DNA of 64,000 nucleotides from Silene latifolia (Eukaryota > Streptophyta > Magnoliopsida > Caryophyllales > Caryophyllaceae), in NCBI RefSeq assembly GCF_048544455.1, contig NC_133538.1, positions 141,729,922 through 141,793,921 of the forward strand, given 5' to 3'. Each line of letters starts with the position of its first letter. The stretch's first letter is position 1. Shown one piece after another: positions 35,037 through 47,200 of the stretch. The notes beneath the pieces are model-generated. The model ran no database searches. It was not told the origin of the DNA and saw only the letters and a list, made by a program, of their open reading frames with translations. Position numbers and translations under genes: made by a program.

Positions 35037-35899
35037 GCCTTTTCTAATCCTTGTCATATAATCCAGTTTTCATTTATGCTCCACCTCTTAACTATTATTT
35101 CTTCCGTCTCAATCAATTGTTTGTCTTTTGCTTAAAGTATCCTTGCAAAATATAAAAAAAGGCGAAACAATGATTTTGACAAAGTGATTATTACATTTTT
35201 TTAACATTCATTTTTATCAACAAATTTTCCTATAGAGCGGAGAAACCGTTTACCATTATAAGTGCTCCTTGTTTAGTGAATAATTTCACGACTTTAAGAC
35301 GTTTCGCCTTAAAAAAAAACTCATCTTACATAACGCCTGGTTGTTTCTAATTCTTTTTCATCATATAATACAACTATTGTACGTTAAAATGTTTTATTAA
35401 ATATTGCAGAAGGAAACGATGTATGATAAAATATAAAAATAAGTATTTAGTTGTATGTTTAATACGGAATATAGTACTCTAAATAACATACTCGTACTTG
35501 CTCTGGTCCATTTTTTTTTTAAAAAAATAACTCTCACAAAGAATATAAAAAGTAGACAATCGGAAGAAAAATTTATTGACAATACTAAATAATGGTGTCA
35601 CGACCTATGATAAATGAGAATAAACATCAACAAACTTGATCAAATCGGCCTCGGTAGCTATTTTGTCCTAGCTTCCCTGCATGTCCTGTATGAAGTATAA
35701 TACTTATTGTGTTCTATGCAATTTTTTTTGGCAAATGAAAGACAATATCCATTTCTATTGCGATGTTTTCTAATGAGGTTACCTACATAATTAGTCAAAT
35801 TGGGGCACTGCGCCTGGTAGGGCGCAGAGCAACAACTAGTGTTCATAAAAGTAAGAGATAAAGTGCTAAATCTACTTCGATCTGTTAGTAATGCAAAAT
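35035..35899. other. AT-rich spacer, possible Stowaway-like end
   Basis: No gene seen. CTTCCGTCTCAATCAATTG near 35101 resembles the common Stowaway MITE terminus (CTCCGTCCCAAT-type), but no inverted partner was found nearby. Confidence 0.4.
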
Positions 35900-36420
35900 C
35901 GGATTCGTGACAGTATAAGGGGTCCGGTACTGCTCATGGTAGTTATACTACTTAATTGCTATTGATATTCAGTTTTATGGCTGTGATTATGGGAGTTATA
36001 CTCCATAATTGTAATTGATATTATGGGAGTTTTATTCCATAATATCAATTGATATTGTGGCTGATTTTTAGCTTCTTGTCCCCCTCCTGTGTAATATAAA
36101 AGGACCAGGCATTGTTAGAAGAAATCATCATCAAAAATCCCCCTTTTCTTTGACATATACATCAACAATGTTCTAATTTATTCTAGCAAGTTCCAAACCT
36201 TTCGTGGTTGCTAGAAAGGTGTTGTGTGACCTTGGGGGACAACCGCTATTATCGATTGTACTATAGACAGGGCGATATTGTTTCTCATTCGGTGGTTTTT
36301 TCGACGACACAACAAAAATCTTTCCACCCCTTTTTACAGTAATCAATCCTCTATTTTCTAACACGATCTCTATCAGTTGTAAGCATTTTTTTGACCAGCC
36401 CACTACCAATCACAAAATGC
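35900..36420 (+). mobile_element. Possible solo or partial LTR
   Basis: GGGAGTTATACTCC-type inverted words are repeated (about 35989-36040), followed by TAATATAAAAGGACC (near 36095) and a leader-like stretch with TTGCTAGAAAGG. This looks like U3-R-U5 of a copia-type LTR. Ends, duplication and coding parts were not found, so this is a weak call. Confidence 0.35.
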
Positions 36421-36439
36421 AAAAGTTGCAAGGTGAACT

Positions 36440-36616
36440 CAGGGGTGAGGCCACTAAGGCCTTCGATGTCGCAGCCGCTACACCAAAGGCGAAAAATTCG
36501 GTTAGAATTTTGTGATTTGCTACACCAAAATTTACTACTTTCACACTAATTATCTATACATTTTACCTTGAGTATATATTTTGCTACACCGAAATCAAAA
36601 TCCTGGACTCGCCACT
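36440..36616. mobile_element. hAT-type MITE
   Basis: The left end is CAGGGGTGAGGCCACT; the right end read inward is CAGTGGCGAGTCCAGG, giving a 14-bp imperfect inverted repeat of hAT style. GTGAACT flanks both sides (36433-36439 and 36617-36623), close to the 8-bp duplication expected for hAT. The interior is AT-rich without an ORF. Confidence 0.65.
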
Positions 36617-36760
36617 GTGAACTATCAGTCTTAAATTTTAAAATGGGTTAAATACTATTATATGTTGGTAATAAAATCTAAATTTTTGGCATTTTTTACA
36701 CAACTTATCATGTGATTTGACATGTATTTAACCGTATTAAGCTTAAGACGAATAATCTTA

Positions 36761-38120
36761 TCTATATTAATACAAAAGACAATACTCAATCCTCAGTGCG
36801 CCACGTCATTAATGCAGCTTTTTTTTTGGAAATTCATGTTATGGTGGGACCCGTTAGTGTGCAATGTATTTATTTCTTCAGATTTCCGTCCTTTCAAACA
36901 TGCGGTAAATTCCGTCTTGCAACAAATTCTATGAAATAATATTATGAAAAAATTCTATGAATTAATATTATGAAATAATTTTATACATTCCGTGTAAATA
37001 AAATTAATAACATATACGCAGAATGAATTACAAATGGGAGTAAATGAAATTGAGTTACATAATTTTTAAAACAAAATTACATAATAAAAAAAATATATAA
37101 TTACGAGAATGAATTACATTTATATACGGGATAGGACATAAAACGCAAATGAATTACATACATAATTTTTTAAAACTACATGGTACAATAATTTTAGTTT
37201 AAAAAATAAATCTTGACTGAATATTTACTTGGAGTATAAAATATTCATGTATTTTGGTTCATATTATTGTACCATGCAGCAACAACATCAAAACATCATT
37301 TTTTAAAACTACATTGTACAAAAATTTTGTTCAAAAAATCAATCATGACGGAGTATTTACTTGGAATATAAAAATCTGCAACTTAACTATCAGCCGCGCA
37401 CACCGAAAATAGTAGATGACAATGATAGGCAACCGAGTTAATTTAGTCTTCATTCTTCAACTATCATTTAAAGCAAATTTTAATCTTATCTTTATCAATT
37501 CAGAAGACAATACTCAATACAGGGCGTGCCACGTCATTAATTCAACTTTTTTTTTCTTTTTTTTGGAAATACATGTTATGGTGGGACCCGTTAGTGTGCA
37601 ATGTATTTATTTTTTCAGAATTTCGGCTATACAAACAAGCGACAAATTCCGTCTTAGAAGAAATACTATGAAATAATTTTATACATTCCGAATAAATGAA
37701 TTAATGACATATAAGCGTAATGAATTAAAAATCGGAATAAATGAAACTAATTACAAATAAATGAATTGCATAATTTTAAAAAATAATAATAAAAAAATTA
37801 CATAATACATAATTATGAGAAGGAATTACATTTAATTACGGGATTGAAGTACATATAATGCGAATAAATTACATGTATAATTTTTAAAAACTAGATAATA
37901 TGATATAGTTTTTTAAAAAAAATATCCTTTGTAATTTCCTCTTAAACCAGTGCACTTGAACAAGTATTTGTAACAAGTTTAAACATTAATTATGTAGATC
38001 ACTGATTTAGACCAACTAGATAAGTATAATAGAAATGCAAAAAAAAAAAAAAATACATTAAAAAACATTAATATCGACCCAAATACATACCCGTGCAATT
38101 TTGCACGGGTTTAAAACTAG
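36761..38120 (+). mobile_element. Non-autonomous Helitron upstream of the glucanase gene
   Basis: Starts TCTATATTAATACAAAAG after an A and ends TTAAAACTAG before a T, as Helitrons do between A and T. Ten bases before the end stands a perfect 10-bp stem hairpin with a 2-base loop, ACCCGTGCAA and TTGCACGGGT (38089-38110). No Rep-helicase is encoded. The left head (about 36776-36950) is repeated at about 37500-37690 (GTGCCACGTCATTAAT-like, GGTGGGACCCGTTAGTGTG), so either two Helitrons stand in tandem or the element has an internal duplication. Confidence 0.82.
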
Positions 38121-38460
38121 TATATGTTTTAAATGAGAATTTGTATACTAGCTAAACAATGTAACATTCTTTTCTTAGTTTAACAACAGCTGAAATTTGA
38201 AAAACAGATCCCAAGGAAAAAAAAAAAAAAAACATTCATAGTTCATACATGTCCATTTTTTTACAATTAAGATTGAACTAATCTTTCACATATATTATAC
38301 ATGTCCAATTATTTATCATTAAGATTGAACTTACCCTTCACCAAACGTAATGCCTATGAACATTTGTAGCTAAATCCTTCCTGTATTCTCTAAATCTACT
38401 ATTAATATATGTTCTGGCATCCAGCAATGGTTCTTGTATTTCAATCTTAACAATTCAAAT
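38121..38460 (+). promoter_or_regulatory. Upstream region of the GH17 gene
   Basis: 340 bp between the Helitron end and the ATG. A 52-bp period direct repeat lies at about 38247-38340 (ACATGTCCAWTT and ATTAAGATTGAAC in both copies). TTAATATATG at 38402-38411 is the best TATA candidate, which would give a short 5' UTR. No further element is certain. Confidence 0.35.
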
Positions 38461-40064
38461 ATGAAAATCAATTTTATTGTGGTTTTAGCTTCTTATTTTC
38501 TTCTAAGCCTCTCACCTTTAATAGGTACATTTTCATGATTAAATAATTCTACCGAAATTCAATAATTCCCATTATCGCATGCATCAAAGTTATGAAAAAC
38601 GTGCGGTTTGTGTTTGTACGACCTCAAAATATTGAGAGCTATGCACTCTCATATTTTATTTAAGATTTTTAACGGGATAGGTCAATCGATTTACCTGATA
38701 GAGTCATACAGAAATAATACTTATAAAATGAGCTTAAAATCGATTAATATCAAAATTACTTATACAACTTTAAATTGTTCCACCACAATTTTATACAAGT
38801 GCTAGTTATTTCGTATTTATACCATGCTGAAATGCTTTTATATTCTACTAGTTGTTTAGAGTTGCGCTCCAAAATATGTTGGGGTTCATGCATAACTTTA
38901 CATAATAATGTATCATGCAGATTGCAGAGTACCCTGTTCTTTCCACCAAAATATTCTACCCAGGCTCACTATAATCTAATTTTGATCCAATCTTTTCATC
39001 TTTTAAATTTAAAAATATGTGAAAGAAATTTCAATTGATTAGTTAGATGAAAGGATTACGAAAAGACAAACTTAACATCTTACATCTTCTTTGTTAATGC
39101 AGATGGAGCACAAGTTGGAATATGTTATGGGACAGTAGCAAGCAACCTTCCGCCACCACCAACCGTCGTCTCTGTCCTCCAATCGAATGGAATTGGGACA
39201 GTTCGGATATTTAAACCCGACCCAGAAGTCCTACAATCCTTTTCAGGCTCGGGGATTAGATTAATGATAGGTGTTCCAAATGAAGTTCTACCTTCATTAG
39301 CCCAAAATGCCATAAATTACTCTTCTCAATGGTTGCAAGATAACATCTTTGCCTACATTCCACCAACCCAAGTCAAATACTTAGCCGTTGGTAATGAAAT
39401 CTTCTTAAAAGATCCATATTTCACCCCATTTTTAGTCCCTTCAATTAAAAACCTCAATCAAGCATTAATCTCACTTAATCTTGATCAAAGTATTAAACTT
39501 TCTTCCCCTCAAGCAGCTTGTGTACTTACTAGTTCTTTCCCTCCTTCAAACGGAACTTTTAATCCTGAACTTTTACAAGAAATGAGTTCTTTATTAAAAT
39601 TCCTGCACGAGACCGATTCACCATTTATGGTAAACGTGTATCCTTTTTTAAGTTACGTTAATAACCCGAAAGATATTGGACTTGACTATGTACTTTTTAA
39701 CTCTCCTAATGTTATGGACGACAATGGAATATTTTACAATAATCTTTTTGATGCGACATTGGATTCCTTTGTGGCCGCCATGGAGAGGGAGGGGTTTGGA
39801 GAGATCGAGTTAGTTGTATCAGAGACAGGATGGCCCACGGCGGGTTACGAGGCAGCGGGACTAGAAAATGCAAGGGTTTATAATGAGAATGTTGTAAAAA
39901 GGGCATTAGGGAATGTTGGTACACCTAAAAGGCCCGGGGTTGGAATGGAGGTTTTTCTATTTGATTTATTTGATGAAGATAAGAAGAATGGCGATGAATA
40001 TGAGAAACATTTTGGGGTTTTTGGGCTTAGTGGTGCCAAGATTTATGATGTTTGTTTCACCTAA
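38461..40064 (+). CDS. Glucan endo-1,3-beta-glucosidase (GH17), two exons
   Basis: Exon 1 (38461-38524) encodes a hydrophobic signal peptide (MKINFIVVLASYFLLSLSPL). The intron is 38525-39102 (GT...GCAG). Exon 2 (39103-40064) gives the enzyme domain, in total 341 residues, the usual size for a plant GH17 without extra C-terminal domains. The mature protein would begin near AQVGICYG, the standard GH17 start. The proton donor Glu lies in YLAVGNEIF (residue 120) and the nucleophile Glu in VVSETGWPTAG (residue 262). The C-terminus shows FDLFDEDKK and EKHFGVF, also standard. The enzyme hydrolyses beta-1,3-glucan (callose or fungal wall) in the apoplast; short secreted members include PR-2 defence proteins. 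No CBM43 or GPI signal is visible. The frame is intact, so it is probably functional. It is the only host gene recognised here. Confidence 0.93.
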
Positions 40065-40190
40065 TTAATGTCTTCTTACGTAATTCATCATTGTAATTGC
40101 ATTGTAACTGCCAACTTAAGTAGGAACAATTAAGTTACCAGATGCAGGAATATGTTGTAAATCTTTTTGTTTAAAACAAAAGATGATATT

Positions 40191-40504
40191 TGTAACACCC
40201 CACGTTAATTGAAGAGGTTCAATGATAAGCTTAAATGATTGGTACTTAAAGTGATTGAAAGTACTACTCATATCAACAAAGTGCACTTTCTTTTATGGTC
40301 ATCCAAGCAAAAGAACTCCAAAGTTAAGCGTGATTGGCTGTGAGTAGTCTTTGGATAGCTCACCTCCTGGAAAAGTTCTCGGGATGCGCATGAATGAGGA
40401 CAAAATGCGCTATAAATGACCCGTATAGGTCCGTGGGCGATGTACACAGCCTGTTGAGCTCCATAAGTAACCGCTCCCAACCTAATTTGGCCCGACATGT
40501 TACA
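40191..40504 (+). mobile_element. Cassandra-type solo LTR with a 5S rRNA-like core
   Basis: 314 bp starting TGTAACACCCC and ending GACATGTTACA, flanked by the 5-bp duplication ATATT (40186-40190 and 40505-40509). The middle (about 40295-40385) carries 5S rRNA-like internal promoter words AGTTAAGCGTGATTGG and GCTCACCTCCTGG. No primer-binding site follows and there is no second LTR, so this is a solo LTR left by recombination. Cassandra elements are non-coding TRIMs with 5S-derived LTRs. It starts 126 bp after the GH17 stop codon, possibly inside that gene's 3' UTR. Confidence 0.85.
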
Positions 40505-40567
40505 ATATTCACAAATAAAGAGCTCGAAAACTTTGAATAGCTGCGAGGTTTTTTTAAATGCTACTAT

Positions 40568-41936
40568 TGTTAGAACACATTGAATTGATGATGCCAAGTC
40601 CCTTTGTTATTTGATTGTTTGCTCTTAGTTGAATTAATTAGTGAATGAAGCAATCGAATGGACCTTCAACAATGATTCAAGATGATCAAGCTAATCAAGG
40701 AAGTCAAGACAATGATACTTTCCAAAGCCTTAGTCGATATATGTAAGAGTAAGTGTAACATTCTCATTTAAGTCAAGTAATGGCAAAACCATGCAACGGT
40801 ACGCTGTACTGTGGTTTCTGGTACTATCATACGGAGGAGGAATTTTCGACCAAATGTTTTTAAGTGTCAAAACTTTGCAAACTTTAAACCTTAAACATTT
40901 GAATTTTCAAAAGCTTGAAAATAATCTGAAATTTTGGAGTCACAAGCCCACTTGTCTAAGCCTCTAGATTTGTGCAAACACCTTTTACTAAAATGGCAAA
41001 AAAGACTTGTCAAACTTCTAAAGTAAGAAAAGCTTTTTGCCATTTTGGTAAATTGTCACATGTTGAGTGTAGAAGCTTAAGTTTTCTGATTTCTTAAGCC
41101 CCAAGCCTATAAGTCTAACACTTACCATCACTCAAAGCTATCATTTTAATATTGGATTTAATTTTTCAAAGTGTACTTACTTAAGACTAAATCAACTATA
41201 AATAGAGTGTCTTAGTCACATTTATTTCTTAAGACTTCCAAAGCATTTATTGTAAAAACCTTGCAAATCATTTGTGCATTTAAAGCTTTGTTCTTCAAGT
41301 GTTTGCAAAACGTTTTTCTGATTTTAAGTCTTCAAAATTGTTTTCGAAAAAGTCAGTAAAACCTCCAAGTATCGTTCATTTGTCTTTGTGACATGATGAG
41401 TTTGTTCCATGATTCTCGTGTTAAATCTTCATTGTAATCTCCATGTTCATTTGAGTGAACTCTTGAGATTCAAGATTCTATAACACCTTGAGATAGAACC
41501 CATAAACTCTTGAAGCGGAGTAGCTTTAAGTTTGAGTGCAACCGGAGTAGGTTGACGAGTTATTTTCATTGTAAGGGGTTTAGTAAGTTTGAGTAAATTT
41601 CTAAACAAGCAATAAAATAACGGTTGGACGTAGGCCTCGGAGTAGAGGCTGAACCAATTTTTAAAATGTCGTTTGTTTGTTCATTTACTTTTACGTTCTT
41701 CCACTTTGCTATTTCTCGCATGTACCTAATCAAGTTCTGTGTCACAGTCACCTATACTGTGACATAGAACTGTTGTACCTTCTTGTGAACTTACATTCAA
41801 TTAAGTTTCTCAAGTCTTGTACTTCTTTATTCTTAGCTTAAAGTAGTTAATTAACTAAGTTAGGGATAAAATTTTTAAAAGATACACCTAATTCACCCCC
41901 TCCCCCTCTTAGGTGTTAATCGTTCTTAATTCTTCA
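40568..41936 (+). repeat. 5' LTR of the SIRE-type element
   Basis: 1,369 bp, starting TGTTAGAACACATTG and ending ATTCTTCA. TATAAATAG lies at 41197-41205. A 15-bp stem hairpin lies at about 41734-41770. Confidence 0.95.
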
Positions 41937-41938
41937 AT

Positions 41939-41950
41939 TGGTATCAGAGC
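41939..41950 (+). other. Primer-binding site (initiator tRNA-Met)
   Basis: TGGTATCAGAGC starts two bases after the 5' LTR, the standard copia primer site. Confidence 0.93.
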
Positions 41951-41997
41951 CTTGTGCTCTTGATATTGGTTAAATCCAAAGAGTTGATCCTATAGTT

Positions 41998-44266
41998 ATG
42001 GACGATTCAAAACACACTAAGTATCCCATTTTCAAGGGAGAAAACTATGCCTGGTGGAAACATCGCATGGAGCACTATGTCAAAAGTGCGGACTATGAAT
42101 GTTGGTTAATCATTCAAAAGGGTCCCCTCAAAATCGAAGTGACTAATGCTGATGGCACTAGCTCCTTGAAAAGTGAGGATAAGTATGTTGAGGCCGACTA
42201 TAAGAAAATCGAGAAAAACTCTAAGGCCATGTCCATTCTTCAATATGGGATCGGTGACCAAGAGATTAATCGTATATCTGGATGTGCTTCGGCCAAAGAG
42301 ATTTGGGACACCCTAAACCTTGCCTATGAGGGAACGTCACAAGTCAAGAAATACCGTATTGATCTTCTCATGCAACAATATGAGATGTTCAATATGGAAC
42401 GAGATGAGTCAATTAATAGTTTGTCTTCACGTTTTTCTAGTATTGTCAATGACCTTAAGAGTTTAGGTAGGAGTTTTCAATCCGAGGATTTAGTCCGTAA
42501 AATCCTTCGTAGCCTAACTGAAAAGTGGCAACCGAAGGTTACGGCTATTGAGGAAGCTAAGGACCTTTCATTGCTCACCCTTGATGAAATTATGGGCTCA
42601 CTTATGGCTCATGAGTTAACTCTCATGAAGCGTTCTAGTGAAAGCTCTAAAGGGAAAGGACTCGCTCTTAAGGCTCTCTCAAGTGATGAGGAGGATGAAG
42701 ATGATGAGTTCGCAATGTTTGCTAAAAACATTGTTGGCATGATCAATGGTCGAAACTCTCAAAGGTATAGCAACAACTCTAGTAAACGTCGTTTTCCTAA
42801 GAGAAGATCTAACTCCACTGTTGGTTGCTTTAAATGTGGTGACAAAGGTCACCAAATCAAGGAATGCCCAAAGTGGAACGATATCAAATCTAAGGAAAAA
42901 CGTGACTTTGCAAAACGTGATTACAAAAACAAGGTAATGATTTGCTATTTGGGGCATGTCGATTCGAAGAGGACGATGTCCTTGAGGATGAATTAGACGC
43001 CAAACTTAGCATCTCGTCTAGTTCCTCAAAAATTGCTTCCAAATCATCAAAGAAAGAAGACATCAAGTGTCTTATGGCTCACTCCGCGGATTGGACTACG
43101 ATTGAGACCATGAGGTAATTAAGCTCAAGAAAAAGGTTCGATCTTTCTCTAAAGACAAAGTTTGTCTCCTCCTAGATCAATTCATAGATAAATGTCGTGT
43201 CCAAACTAATAAGTTGGAAGCTATGCAAATCGAAATTGAGGACATAGCTGAGGAAAATGTAGTCCTAAAAGAAAGTCTAAATGAGAATGATCAACCTAGT
43301 TCTATGTTGGGTCTTGAAAAAGAAATAAAAAAGCTTCGAAAACAAAATTTGTTTTTAGCAAATAAAGTCGATGAAACCAGTGCAACAGATCCCTGTACTG
43401 TTGCATCCAGTTCTAAAGGAAATGTGTCATCACTAACACAAGAACGTGACCAACTTTTGATTGACTTAGCTACTCGTAACAACGAAAAGGATGATCTTGT
43501 TAAGATTGCTGAAATGTTAAATGATGAGTCTAGTCATGTCAAAAGTGCCTTAGAACGAGCTCAAAAATTAAATGATGACCTTCTTGCTCAAATTGAGATG
43601 TTAAAAAGAGCTTAACAGACTCATGCCACAGAGGTCTTTACTGTGGCATCTGATTCGAGAAAAGAAATAGATACTCTCTCGAAATTAGTGTCTTCTTTAA
43701 CTAAGGAACGTGAAACTCTTCTAGCTGACCTCAAATTATGTCAAAGGGATAATAAACAATTGGAACAAATTGGGATGTTACTTAGTGATGAAGCAAGACT
43801 TGCAAAACAAGCTTTCGACAATTTAGGTAAATTGAATCTTAATCACCTTGCTAAAATTGAAACATTAACTAAAGAGCAAGATGAGGCTAAGATGTTCTAC
43901 TTAAAATGGGAAGGAAGTCAGAATGTTTTGGAGTTTCTCTTAAAACAATCACAAGAATATGAAAAATTTGCAAAGAATGCTGGACTTGGTTTCAAATGCA
44001 ACAGTAGCACACACTGTTGCACTCGAAACCAGGATCCAAGTCAAACCGACTTAGAAGAAGAAAGTATCTTTGGTCTTCCTGAGTACATCATTTGTAACTA
44101 TTGTGGCAAAACAGGTCATGAGTTTAATGGTTGTGACAAAAGAGTCCGTGACTTAGAAAGAAACACTAAAAATGCTAAACAAGTGTGGATAAAGAAAAAG
44201 GAAGTCAAAAAGGTCGTTGTCAAGAAGGAGCCCAAACTTGTTTGGGTTCCTAAACTAAATGTTTGA
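41998..44266 (+). pseudogene. gag region of the SIRE-type element, fossil
   Basis: Starts with ATG and the copia gag head FKGENYAWWKHRMEHYVKS. A UBN2-type gag domain follows (about 42010-42640). The first zinc knuckle is CFKCGDKGHQIKEC (about 42829) and a second, CNYCGKTGHEFNGC, lies near 44095. Between them are two related coiled-coil repeats of about 60 residues, each starting LTQERDQLL or LTKERETLL and ending AQIEMLK or AKIETLT. Short inverted repeats with 9-nt loops mark the joints of these units. The region is broken by a few breaks. Confidence 0.82.
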
Positions 44267-44282
44267 TTTCTTATAGGCATTA

Positions 44283-47200
44283 GTGAGGGGCAGCAGCAAT
44301 TGGTACTTAGATAGTGGATGCTCTCGTCACATGACGGGAGATGAAAATCAATTCCTCTCGCTAGAAGCCTACGATGGTGGCATGGTGACTTTTGGCGACA
44401 ACAAGAAAGGTGAAATCATTGGTATTGGAATGGTTGGTAAGTCAAAGTCATTATGCGTGGACAAAGTGTTGCTTGTCAAAGGTTTGAAACACAATCTCTT
44501 GAGCATTTCACAACTTTGTGATCGAGTTAATATTGTTGAATTTCTTGCTAGTGAATGTAGAATCATCAATGGAAAAACTAGAGAACTCATACTTGAAGGT
44601 AAACGTGTTAAAGATGTCTACATGACTAACTTGTATGCATTGTCGGGTAAATCACTATCATGCATGAGTGTTCAAAAGAATAACCCTTGGCTTTGGCACA
44701 AACGACTTGGTCATGTAAATGCTAAGACACTTAACACCCTTAAGAAACTTGATCTAGTTGACGGCATTCCTAACATTAAATTTGAATTTAAATCACTTTG
44801 CGATGATTGTGTTAAAGGAAAACAAGTTAAGTGCTCTTTTAAATCCAAAAAGGTTGTTAGCACTTCCTTACCTCTTGAACTCATTCATATTGATTTATGT
44901 GGTCCCATGCGGGTTGTGTGTAGAGGTGGAAGTCATTTTATTTGTGTCATTGTAGATGACTTCACAAGATTTGTTTGGCTTCTCTTCTTAAGTTCTAAGG
45001 ATCAAACATTTGATGAGTTCTTAATTTGGGTCAAAAAGGTTCAAAACAAATTTGGTTATAAACTTGTCTCATTGAGATCCGACCATGGAACCGAGTTTGA
45101 GAACTCGTCATTTGAGTCCTATTGTAATGAGTATGGTGTTAGTCATAACTTTTCGGCCGCAAGAACCCCACAACAAAATGGGGGTTGTGGAACGAATGAA
45201 TCGAACTCTTGAAAATATGGCTAGGACCATGCTAATTAGCTCTAAGGTTCCCAAGAATTTTTGGGCCGAAGCCGTAAACACATCTTGTTATATTTACAAC
45301 CGTGTCATGATTAGAAAAATCATTGAGAAAACTCCCTATGAACTACTACGAGGAAGAAAACCTAATCTTTCACATTTAAAATGCTTTGGTAGTAAATGCT
45401 TTGTGCACATTAATGGAAAATACAACCTTGGCAAGTTTGATGCTCGTAGTGATGAAGGAGTTTTTGTTGGTTATTCCGATCATAGTAAAGCCTATAAAGT
45501 TTATAACAAGAGGACTATGAAAATGGAAGAAAGCATTCATGTAATATTTGACGAATCTAGTCTTTTTGTGTCAAACACACAGGTTGATGATGAGGATGAT
45601 GAATATGATGATGATTTTGAGATTGGTATGATACGACATGAAATGGATCAAGTGGTAGAAGAAGCCGAGCAACAGTTGGAGCCCACTTTGTTGCATGAGG
45701 AGGATGCGCAAAATTCAGGGGGAACTAATCGTCCTCCTACACAAGATGATGCTACCTCATCCAGGGCGAACAAGGATGGTGAAGAACAACCCAACCTAAT
45801 CATAAACGAACCACAATCACCTCCTTCAAACAATCCTCATGCAACAGTCCCCCTCTTTGTTGCAGGCATTTAACAAACCGAATCCTCTAACTCACTTATC
45901 CCCAAGAAATGGAAACACCAAAGCTCACATCCTTTATCAAACTTAACCAGTGACCTAACCTCTGGAATAAAAACCAGATCATCGCTTTAAAATTTTTGTG
46001 CACACAATGCCTTCATCTCAAAAATTGAACCAGAGTCACAGTAGCCTTAACAGATGAATGTTGGATGATTGCAATGCAAGAGGAATTGGAGCAATTCGAA
46101 AGGAACAAGGTATGACATCTTGTCCCTAGGCCCTCCCAACGTACTGTAATTGGTACACGGTGGGTCTTTCGCAATAAGCTAGATGATGTTGGAGAAATCG
46201 TAAGGAATAAAGCTAGACTAGTGGTGCAAGGTTTTAACCAACAAGAAGGAATTGATTATGATGAAACCTTTGCACCGGTAGCTAGGCTTGAAGCCATACG
46301 AATGCTTGTAGCTTTTGCGTCTTTTCAAGGTATAAAGCTTTTTCAAATGGATGTCAAAACCGCTTTTTTAAATGGATACCTTGATGAAGAAGTGTTCGTT
46401 GAACAACCTCCGGGCTTTATAAACAACGAGTTTCCCAACCACGTTTTTAAACTAGATAAAGCACTCTATTGTTTAAAACAGGCTCCTAGGGCTTGGTATG
46501 ATAGGCTTTCAAAGTTTCTATTGGAAAATGGTTTCATACGTGGGTCCGTGGATAAAACGTTGTTTATCAAGTCACAAGGAGATGAACTGTTGCTTGTGCA
46601 AGTATATGTCGATGACATTATTTTTGGTGCAACTAACAATGTTCTTTATAAGTACTTTTCTGATTTGATGACTTCGGAATTTGAAATGAGTATGATGGGA
46701 GAACTTGGATTCTTTCTTGGTCTTCAAATCAAACAATGTGAGAATGGAACGATGATTCACCAACAAAAGTACTTAAAATAAATGCTAAGTAAGTTTGGGT
46801 TGACTAATTCTAATCCTATGCCTACACCAATGGTGTCTAAAGTCAAGCTTGACAAAGACGAAAACGGTAAGAGCATTAGTGAAAAGGTATATCGAGGTAT
46901 GATCGGTTCCTTACTTTACTTAACCGCTAGTCGACCCGACATACAATTTAGTGTGTGTGCTTGTGCCCGTTTCCAAGGAAATCCTAAAGAATCTCATTTC
47001 AAAGTCGTCAAACGGATTTTTAGGTATTTGATTGGAACACAAGGGCTATATCTTTGGTACCCAACTCACTACGAACTTGATCTTGTAGGTTTTTCGCATG
47101 CGGACTATGCCGGTGATACATTAGATAGGAAAAGCACCTCGGGCATTGCTACTTTCCTAGGACCGTGTCTCATTTCATGGGCTTCGAAGAAGCAAAACAC

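Noticed and set aside
34847-35135. Two small ORFs made of Ile-Tyr repeats
   Set aside because: They are translations of the (TA)n microsatellite and carry no protein signal.
36173-36409. 78-residue ORF on the minus strand
   Set aside because: Overlaps an LTR-like leader with a TATA box on the other strand; no family resemblance.
40270-40390. Functional 5S rRNA gene
   Set aside because: Only the promoter core matches; the 5' third and 3' end differ, and it sits inside a TG...CA unit with a 5-bp target duplication.
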